Assembly: GCA_034433615.1 (NCBI GenBank)
Contig: DAOUAJ010000198.1
Location: forward strand, 1-5,196
Direction: 5' to 3'
From: DAOUAJ01 sp034433615
GTDB lineage: Bacteria; Chloroflexota; Anaerolineae; DUEN01
DNA: 5,196 nt
Shown: positions 1 through 3,855 of the stretch, in pieces
Layout: every line of letters begins with the position of its first letter
Position numbering within the stretch: the stretch's first letter is position 1
The notes under the pieces: model-generated
What the model saw: only the letters and a program-made list of their open reading frames with translations
Database searches by the model: none
What the model was told of the DNA's origin: nothing
Made by a program: the position numbers and the translations under genes

Positions 1-97
1 GGGCGAGGCGCCGCTTTTTGCCCTGGCCGAAAAGCCACTTGCCCTCTGGTGCTTGATAGAGTACAATCGGGCGTGGAAGCCAAGCACAGGAGCAATC
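1..97. other. Unassigned left edge
   Basis: No gene can be assigned here. The frame of the downstream toxin-like gene stays open to position 2, reading G-E-A-P-L-F-A-L-A-E-K-P and onward, so either a longer N-terminus or the tail of another reading is possible. The first plus frame is open until a TGA at 109-111, which would overlap the toxin start at 98. The third frame ends with TGA at 54-56. Too little sequence is present to decide which, if any, of these is the end of an upstream gene. Confidence 0.4.
88..92 (+). promoter_or_regulatory. Ribosome binding site deciding the toxin start
   Basis: AGGAG lies five bases upstream of the ATG at 98, which is a good Shine-Dalgarno match and spacing. 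It favours this ATG over the in-frame TTG at 53, which has no comparable purine run before it. Confidence 0.6.
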
Positions 98-331
98 ATG
101 TGGGTAGATGAGGTGCTGAAGAAGCACAACCGGAGAAAGGCATTGGTCACCTTCAGCCCCCATCTGTTCGACCGTGAGGTAGAAAGGCACCTGAATCTGG
201 ACTACGTGGAAGCGACCGTGAGAACCGGCAAGGTGATCTTGGAGAAGTGTGAGCCGCCGAAAAAGATCTGCTTCAAGAGGTACTTTGGGAAAGAGAACAG
301 GACGTACACGGTCATTGCTCTGTTTTCATGA
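98..331 (+). CDS. Small DUF4258/MqsR-like protein, probable toxin of a toxin-antitoxin pair
   Basis: This is a 77-residue protein if translation starts at ATG 98, a choice supported by AGGAG at 88-92. The frame is open further upstream, so a longer form (for example TTG at 53) cannot be excluded. From about residue 18 the pattern resembles DUF4258/RelE-like small toxins: a FSPHLFDREVERH segment (residues 19-31), VEATVRTGK (37-45), then KICFKRYFGKENRTYTV (56-72), which looks like the paired C-terminal beta-strands. Proteins of this fold are often mRNA interferases, but I cannot point to proven catalytic residues; His22, Arg26, Arg30 and His31 are candidates. The gene sits 42 bases before a YgiT-finger antitoxin in toxin-first order, as in mqsRA. 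Calling it a toxin rests mainly on that neighbour. It could instead be a non-toxic DUF4258 protein. Confidence 0.6.
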   Translation: MWVDEVLKKHNRRKALVTFSPHLFDREVERHLNLDYVEATVRTGKVILEKCEPPKKICFKRYFGKENRTYTVIALFS

Positions 332-373
332 GGACTTCGTGGAGGTTAGAACATATTAGACAGAAAAAGGCCG

Positions 374-694
374 ATGATAAGGTGTGATTGTGGTCATATC
401 CTGGAAGAGCGAGAGGTCACCATCGCTGGTTTCTCCACCCCGGCGATGGTTTGTCCTGCCTGTGGCTTTGTCACGCTGACTCTGGAGCAGGCCAGGCGGC
501 TGCAGATGCTGCAAAGATTGCAAGAGTTGATGGGAGCGGAAAGAGAGATCACGAAGGTTGGGGATTCCTTGGGTATCCTTCTGCCGCAGGAGATCACTGA
601 ATTTGGCGTCAAAGAAGGACAAAAAGCGAAGGTGGATGTGTCCAACGGGCGTCGGGTGGAGATCGAGATAGAGACGGCGCTGACCTTGGACTAA
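374..694 (+). CDS. Antitoxin: YgiT-type zinc finger fused to an AbrB/MazE-like domain
   Basis: This 106-residue protein has two recognisable parts. Residues 1-35 form a YgiT/MqsA-type zinc finger, with cysteines at 4, 6, 27 and 30 (CDCGH and VCPACG). Residues 36-55 look helical (LEQARRLQMLQRLQELMG). Residues 58-101 match the swapped-hairpin AbrB/MazE/SpoVT DNA-binding domain, with ITKVGDSLGILLPQEI, then FGVKEGQKAKVDV and an acidic strand at the end. In classical MqsA the zinc finger binds the toxin and a C-terminal HTH binds the promoter; here an AbrB-type module seems to replace the HTH. By inference the protein neutralises the upstream product and represses its own operon. The first metal pair is CxC and not the usual CxxC, so His8 may take part. 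The ATG at 374 follows AAAAAGG (364-370) with a short three-base spacing. A better GGAGG at 341-345 has only a rare ATA (353) at proper distance in this frame. Confidence 0.8.
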   Translation: MIRCDCGHILEEREVTIAGFSTPAMVCPACGFVTLTLEQARRLQMLQRLQELMGAEREITKVGDSLGILLPQEITEFGVKEGQKAKVDVSNGRRVEIEIETALTLD

Positions 695-700
695 GTTAGT

Positions 701-720
701 CGGCAACTGAGAAGTCGCCG
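701..720. terminator. Hairpin in the convergent gap, possible terminator
   Basis: CGGCAACT (701-708) and AGTCGCCG (713-720) pair at seven of eight positions, with one A-C mismatch, around a GAGA loop (GNRA type on the plus strand). The hairpin starts six bases after the antitoxin stop and lies between two converging genes, where a transcription stop is expected. There is no T-run on either side, so a classical intrinsic terminator is not shown. It may act only as an RNA 3'-end stabiliser or have no role. Confidence 0.3.
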
Positions 721-759
721 GAACATCTGCGTCGTCCACGCGGTCAGCCTCGGTATGCT

Positions 760-1926
760 CTACGGTTCCACCAGGTACAGGTTCACACGCCCCCCATAAT
801 CTGAGGCGTATAAGATGCGCTTGCCGTCCCAGCTCCAGGTGGGATGGCAGTGGCTGCTCTGGGTATGCCATGAGGTTTTATGGGTGCATAGCAATTGCAG
901 GGCCGCCTTCTCGCCGGATATGTCAATGAGCACGAGGTCGTCCACGTCATCGCCCACCAGAAGGGTGTTGCCCGGGTTGGCGTGGTAATGGTTGCAGTAG
1001 TAGGGCATCTCGATCCGCCTGACCACATTCCCCCGGCGGTCCGCCAATCCGACAAAGGGGATCATCGTGCTCTCTTTGACGGCGACGTGGGTGGCCACGG
1101 CCTGGGTGCGGTGGGACGTGATAGTGCCGTCGTGGCCGGGGCCGCGGTTGTCGAAAAAGATGTAGCCATCTTGCGTCCAGAACTCGTGCCCGACCGAGTC
1201 GTGCTCGTCCTGGCGGAAGCAGGGCCGCGCCTCCCGCGCGACGAAGTCAAGCAGCCAGATGCGCTGGGTGACCAGGTTCCACGGCCCCTCATGGCAATAG
1301 GTGCCCAGGGTGCTGTCGTCCGGGCAAAACTGGAAATGCCCCACCTGGTGGGTGTCTTTGAACACATCGAACCAGCCGGAGCCGTCCAGGTAAGCCAGGG
1401 TGATGCGCCCGTCCTTGACCAGGTAGAAGCGTTCCTTGAACCCGGTGTAGTTGGGCCCTTCGGGAGCGTTGACCTTCTCGTTGCGGCAAAAGGCGATGTA
1501 GCGTCGGTTGCGGCTGATAGAAGGGGCCCCCAACTCATACTGTCCTGTCTCCTCATAGATCACGGACACCTTGCCCGTTTCCGGGTCCAACTTCCTGATC
1601 TGGTTCCCGGTCACGTACACGACGATGCGGCTGTCGGGCGTCTTGGTAACGCTCTCCACCGATTCGGCCTCATCGGTAAGTTGCGTCATCTCGCCTGTGT
1701 CCAGGTTCATGCGGAAGAGATTGTACACCGGCTGCTCGTGCGGCGCCTTGTCCTCGCCAGAGGCACGATCGGAGAGGAAGATGATCTCGTTCCTGTGCGC
1801 ATCGAACGAGTTTTCGGTAAAGTAGAGGTGCACGTTGTTGCCCCTGGCCGTCAGTTGCCGGATGGTGCGCCCCGTCTTCTCATCCTTGAACTCACGCATC
1901 TCCGAAGCCCACTTTTGACCTACCAT
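760..1926 (-). CDS. Oligogalacturonate lyase-like beta-propeller (PL22 family)
   Basis: This 388-residue protein matches oligogalacturonate lyases in length and pattern. Those cytoplasmic enzymes cleave di- and oligogalacturonides by beta-elimination, giving 4-deoxy-5-ketouronate. No signal peptide or membrane segment is seen. The N-terminal half has TolB-like propeller blades (YNLFRMNLDTGEMTQLTD at 68-85, TKTPDSRIVVYV at 94-105, QIRKLDPETGK at 109-119). Features expected of the metal and catalytic site are GHEFWTQDG (246-254, His247), CNHYHANPG (311-319, His313 and His315), and QSSHCHPTWSWDGKRILYAS (356-375). The last fits the family's Q-x-x-H-x-H metal-binding signature (Gln356, His359, His361). 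The ATG at 1926 is preceded by AAGGGAG with seven-base spacing. It lies 43 bases downstream of a GH4 glycosidase gene on the same strand, so the two are probably co-transcribed. Assignment to the family is firm, but the exact substrate is inferred. Confidence 0.85.
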   Translation of the reverse strand: MVGQKWASEMREFKDEKTGRTIRQLTARGNNVHLYFTENSFDAHRNEIIFLSDRASGEDKAPHEQPVYNLFRMNLDTGEMTQLTDEAESVESVTKTPDSRIVVYVTGNQIRKLDPETGKVSVIYEETGQYELGAPSISRNRRYIAFCRNEKVNAPEGPNYTGFKERFYLVKDGRITLAYLDGSGWFDVFKDTHQVGHFQFCPDDSTLGTYCHEGPWNLVTQRIWLLDFVAREARPCFRQDEHDSVGHEFWTQDGYIFFDNRGPGHDGTITSHRTQAVATHVAVKESTMIPFVGLADRRGNVVRRIEMPYYCNHYHANPGNTLLVGDDVDDLVLIDISGEKAALQLLCTHKTSWHTQSSHCHPTWSWDGKRILYASDYGGRVNLYLVEP

Positions 1927-1933
1927 TTGGATG

Positions 1934-1940
1934 CTCCCTT
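1934..1940 (-). promoter_or_regulatory. Ribosome binding site of the PL22-like gene
   Basis: On the minus strand AAGGGAG lies seven bases before the ATG at 1926. It supports that start over the in-frame Met10. It sits only six bases downstream of the 27-nt palindrome at 1947-1973, so a folded hairpin could influence ribosome access. Confidence 0.6.
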
Positions 1941-1946
1941 GAAAAT

Positions 1947-1973
1947 GTAGGACAAATTTGAAATTTGTCCTAC
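1947..1973. repeat. Near-perfect 27-nt palindrome between the GH4 and PL22-like genes
   Basis: GTAGGACAAATTT (1947-1959) is exactly inverted as AAATTTGTCCTAC (1961-1973) around a single central base at 1960. As RNA it would fold with about 11-12 base pairs and a loop of 3-5 bases. It covers the GH4 stop codon (1970-1972) and ends six bases before the ribosome binding site of the next gene. It may be a processing or stabilising hairpin within the operon, a dispersed palindromic repeat that inserted here, or a protein-binding operator. It lacks a following T-run, so it is not a standard terminator. Confidence 0.85.
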
Positions 1974-3334
1974 GTTCTGTCCCAGTTCGCGGGAAACCAA
2001 TAATGCTCGGCCATCTCCTCGTTCCCCTCCATCGCCAGCAGGTCCTCTAACACTGCTACCGCCTGATCGTAGGAGCGGGTCTGGTGGCTATCCAGCACGT
2101 TCCACAGTAACATAGAGCGGTCGCCGGTCTTAAAGGCCAGCAGGCTGCGCTCCATATCCAGCCAGTCGGGCATAATGTGCTCCAACATGACCTTGCGCGG
2201 GAGTGAGCCGACATGGATGGGCTGGATCCCCTTCTTGTTGACGAGGGCCGGCACTTCCACCACCACATCATCAGGTAGCCCTTCCAGCGCGCCGTGGTTG
2301 GGGACGTTCACCTGGAACTGGCCTTCGTGGTCGTTGACCAGCCCATCAATGATAGGCACCTGCTGCTCTCGTGTCCTGGTCGCGCCGAAGGCCTCGACCA
2401 GGCTCGCCTTGGGGTTGTTGGCCAGCTCGGTCATCTCCGCGATGCGCCGCTCCAGGTTCGCCACGAAGATGGGACGTGCCAGCTCGGTATCCGGCCCGCC
2501 CCACGGCTCGCCGAACCAGTATTTCTTGGTGTTAATGTCCGTGTGATACCACCATCCACCGCGGCGCACTGTATCGCCGATGGGGAACAGTCCGTACATG
2601 CGGTACTGGTGCACAGCCCCGCGCGACATCTGGACATCGTGGGTACCGATCGCTACGTGCATTCGCCAGTATTCCTCGGCCTTCGTCTCGATCCATTCGT
2701 CAATCAGCGGGTAGGCATCCTTCCCTTCGTAGATGAAGTGGGTCAGCCAGATGTTGTGATTGAGCCCTGGTGCCTGCCAGGTGACGCGGTCTGGATCAAT
2801 GCCGATGGTGCGGGCAATGTCACGATAGCCATAATGGCCGTGGCAGAGGCCGCAGACCTTGATGCCGGTCTCACGGGTCATCAGGGTGCAGCCTTCAAAG
2901 ACTGGATTGCCCGATTGGATGAGCCAGGCGTCAGGGCAGATTCGTTCCATATCACGGGCCACATCCAGCATCAGGCGCAGTTGGTAGAAATCGCCCAGGT
3001 TCACCCCGCCGTAATAATAGCCGTGCCGGGCGGTTACTTCGCGCATGGCTCGCTCATGGTGATGGCCCTTCACGTACGCCGTATTGATGACAAAGTCGGC
3101 TTCCTTCAGGGAAGTCTGGCGATCGGTGGTGGCCTCAAAGCGCAGGTCAGCGCCCAGCTCGCTAGCGTAGCGCGAGGCGAGTTTGTAGATCATCTCCAGT
3201 CGCTCTGGGTTAATATCCATGAAGCTGACCTGGCTGCCGGCCAGGCTCTCGGTCAGACAGAGATCCTTGACCAGGCCCAGCGAGAATTGAGCGCTTCCCG
3301 CGCCGATGACACTGATCTTGATAGCAGTTGTCAT
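1970..3334 (-). CDS. Family GH4 NAD- and metal-dependent glycosidase, alpha-glucuronidase/alpha-galacturonidase type
   Basis: This 454-residue cytoplasmic enzyme has the typical GH4 length. GH4 enzymes use NAD and a divalent metal, usually Mn2+, in a redox-elimination mechanism. The N-terminus is a Rossmann fold (KISVIGAGSAQFS at 6-18; Asp40 after the second strand suits NAD). Further family features are QSGNP (140-144), CGLCHGHYG (161-169), and GLNHNIWL (190-197). Cys164 and His193 are the expected metal ligands. The CHGx motif (164-167) is that reported for alpha-glucuronidases and related uronidases; alpha-galactosidases have CHSV and phospho-glucosidases CDMP or CNVP. A uronide substrate also fits the downstream PL22-like lyase. 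ATG 3334 is chosen because AAGGGAGG stands seven bases before it and the glycine motif begins ten residues in. The frame extends upstream to 3490, but that stretch looks non-coding. GH4 family is near certain; substrate choice is moderate. Confidence 0.88.
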   Translation of the reverse strand: MTTAIKISVIGAGSAQFSLGLVKDLCLTESLAGSQVSFMDINPERLEMIYKLASRYASELGADLRFEATTDRQTSLKEADFVINTAYVKGHHHERAMREVTARHGYYYGGVNLGDFYQLRLMLDVARDMERICPDAWLIQSGNPVFEGCTLMTRETGIKVCGLCHGHYGYRDIARTIGIDPDRVTWQAPGLNHNIWLTHFIYEGKDAYPLIDEWIETKAEEYWRMHVAIGTHDVQMSRGAVHQYRMYGLFPIGDTVRRGGWWYHTDINTKKYWFGEPWGGPDTELARPIFVANLERRIAEMTELANNPKASLVEAFGATRTREQQVPIIDGLVNDHEGQFQVNVPNHGALEGLPDDVVVEVPALVNKKGIQPIHVGSLPRKVMLEHIMPDWLDMERSLLAFKTGDRSMLLWNVLDSHQTRSYDQAVAVLEDLLAMEGNEEMAEHYWFPANWDRT

Positions 3335-3341
3335 AACGTTG

Positions 3342-3349
3342 CCTCCCTT
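3342..3349 (-). promoter_or_regulatory. Ribosome binding site deciding the GH4 start
   Basis: On the minus strand AAGGGAGG lies seven bases before the ATG at 3334. This near-ideal Shine-Dalgarno sequence sets the start and rejects the 52-residue upstream extension of the open frame. Confidence 0.75.
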
Positions 3350-3502
3350 GTGGCCCGCATGGGCCATTAGTTTGAACCAGCAGGGGTGCCCATAGTCTAC
3401 CAGAAGTAGCAGGAAGAGTGCAAAATAGCATCGCCACCGCGAACAGAAAGGGAGCGGACAGTGAGAAGATAGCCGGCAAACCGGCGACACGATAAAACCA
3501 CC

Positions 3503-3522
3503 CTACCCTCTTTTGAGGGTAG
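3503..3522 (-). terminator. Eight-bp hairpin upstream of the GH4 gene, possible weak terminator
   Basis: On the minus strand CTACCCTC and GAGGGTAG form a perfect eight-bp stem around an AAAA loop. Seven bases further downstream is a short TTTT (3492-3495). Transcripts of the exported-protein gene on the same strand would reach this site before the GH4 gene, so it may end that transcript. The T-run is short and displaced, so a leader hairpin of the GH4 mRNA is equally possible. Confidence 0.4.
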
Positions 3523-3566
3523 ATGTCCATGCCGGGGGCGGCGTCACGGCCCATGAAAAGCGGTCG

Positions 3567-3627
3567 GCCGTCAGCTATCAGCTATCAGCCAGTGATGACA
3601 GGGGACTGGCCGCTGATGGCTGACGGC
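3567..3627. repeat. 16-bp imperfect inverted repeat with a nested stem
   Basis: GCCGTCAGCTATCAGC (3567-3582) pairs with GCTGATGGCTGACGGC (3612-3627) at 15 of 16 positions. The exception is a T-G pair, which is a wobble in plus-strand RNA. Between the arms GCCAGT (3588-3593) and ACTGGC (3605-3610) form a six-bp inner stem. The arms themselves are built from seven-base units, so the inverted repeat may result from heptamer runs lying in opposite orientation. Confidence 0.8.
3573..3593. repeat. Tandem heptamers, left run
   Basis: AGCTATC is repeated twice exactly (3573-3579 and 3580-3586) and followed by a diverged unit AGCCAGT. Read on the minus strand these are GATAGCT units, related to the GCTGATG and GCTAATC units further right. 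The run overlaps the left arm of the 3567-3627 inverted repeat. Confidence 0.65.
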
Positions 3628-3639
3628 TGGTCGCCTTTG
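3612..3639. repeat. Tandem heptamers, middle run
   Basis: Four consecutive seven-base units can be read: GCTGATG, GCTGACG, GCTGGTC and the weaker GCCTTTG. They run directly into the first copy of the duplicated module, in the same relative place as the heptamer run at 3763-3797 stands before the second copy. Confidence 0.65.
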
Positions 3640-3690
3640 ATCGCCGAAGGTCCCGAGGCGAAGGGGCTCGGTCAGGAGACCTCGCCCATC
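3636..3690. repeat. Duplicated module, copy 1 (55 bp)
   Basis: This module matches 3795-3855 with three substitutions and one six-base deletion. It starts with TTTGATCGCCGAAGGTC, continues with CCGAGGCGAAGG, and ends with GCTCGGTCAGGAGACCT plus eight more bases. CCGAG (3653-3657) and CTCGG (3667-3671) can pair, as can AGGTC with GACCT. The six missing bases remove the left partner of the TCAGGA segment, so the long stem of copy 2 is broken here. Confidence 0.85.
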
Positions 3691-3704
3691 GCAGATGACT
3701 GGCG

Positions 3705-3754
3705 GTCTTCCCTGGACCCTGGCCTGCACGTCGTCCAGGGCAGGCTGCGAAGAC
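3705..3754. repeat. Nested inverted repeats between the two modules
   Basis: GTCTT (3705-3709) pairs with AAGAC (3750-3754), and inside them CCCTGGAC (3710-3717) pairs perfectly with GTCCAGGG (3733-3740) around a 15-base loop. A competing pairing of GCCTGC (3722-3727) with GCAGGC (3740-3745) is also possible, so the region could switch between folds. Confidence 0.7.
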
Positions 3755-3762
3755 CACAGGCT

Positions 3763-3797
3763 GCTAATGGCTGAACGCTAATCGCTAACTGCTATTT
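3763..3797. repeat. Five tandem heptamers, right run
   Basis: Five consecutive seven-base units follow without gaps: GCTAATG, GCTGAAC, GCTAATC, GCTAACT and GCTATTT, close to a consensus GCTAANN. They lead directly into copy 2 of the duplicated module. The even seven-base period argues for slippage or unit-wise growth. Confidence 0.75.
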
Positions 3798-3855
3798 GAT
3801 CGCCGAAGGTCTCCCGACCGAGGCGAAGGAGCTCGGTCAGGAGACCTTGCCTATC
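3795..3855. repeat. Duplicated module, copy 2 (61 bp)
   Basis: This is the longer copy of the module at 3636-3690, in the same orientation and 159 bases away at its left end. It contains the six bases absent from copy 1 and so keeps a long hairpin (3806-3848). Its right end carries CTA at 3851-3853, which is the minus-strand TAG stop of the exported protein; copy 1 has CCA at the same place. The similarity ends at 3855. Confidence 0.85.
3806..3848. repeat. Long hairpin, 16 of 17 pairs
   Basis: AAGGTCTCC (3806-3814) pairs with GGAGACCTT (3840-3848), and GACCGAG (3816-3822) pairs with CTCGGTC (3832-3838). One C-A mismatch separates the two stems and a nine-base loop closes the fold. It begins three bases past the exported-protein stop codon as transcribed, where it could stabilise or end that mRNA. 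There is no T-run directly after it on the minus strand, so a plain intrinsic terminator is not shown. Confidence 0.8.

Larger units (their letters stand above)
3335..3850. other. 516-bp gene-free region with structured repeats
   Basis: I see no convincing gene on either strand. The left part (3335-3560) is the leader of the GH4 gene, with the ribosome binding site at 3342-3349, a small GCCGG/CCGGC hairpin at 3472-3485 and a stronger hairpin at 3503-3522. A weak promoter-like pair on the minus strand (TTGCAC at 3418-3423 and TAGACT at 3394-3399, 18 bases apart) is too poor to call. The right part (3567-3850) is almost fully made of inverted repeats, tandem heptamers and a duplicated module, listed separately. 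Short open frames across it are products of the repeats. Confidence 0.7.

Noticed and set aside
895..1950. Long plus-strand open frame opposite the PL22-like gene
   Set aside because: It is a shadow of high-GC codon use; the minus-strand frame has clear family motifs.
2294..3370. Long plus-strand open frame opposite the GH4 gene
   Set aside because: It is a shadow of the minus-strand gene, which carries all GH4 motifs.
3394..3423. Minus-strand promoter for the GH4 gene (TTGCAC, 18 bases, TAGACT)
   Set aside because: Both boxes match the sigma-70 consensus poorly, and in a GC-rich host such matches occur by chance.
3335..3490. N-terminal extension of the GH4 frame by 52 residues, including a hydrophobic CYFALFLLLLV stretch that looks like a signal peptide
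   Set aside because: GH4 enzymes are cytoplasmic and begin a few residues before the glycine-rich motif. A near-ideal ribosome binding site sits before the ATG at 3334, and the extension resembles translated leader DNA.
3523..3774. 83-codon plus-strand open frame
   Set aside because: It crosses the heptamers, inverted repeats and module copy 1, has no good ribosome binding site, and its sequence reflects the repeats.
3567..3855. CRISPR array
   Set aside because: Only two module copies exist, of unequal length and with a large structured spacer; the heptamers are contiguous without spacers, and no cas gene is present.
3795..3855. T-box, tRNA-like or other known riboswitch
   Set aside because: The hairpin lacks the conserved T-box sequence and any cloverleaf pattern, and it lies after a gene and not in front of an aminoacylation or transport gene.
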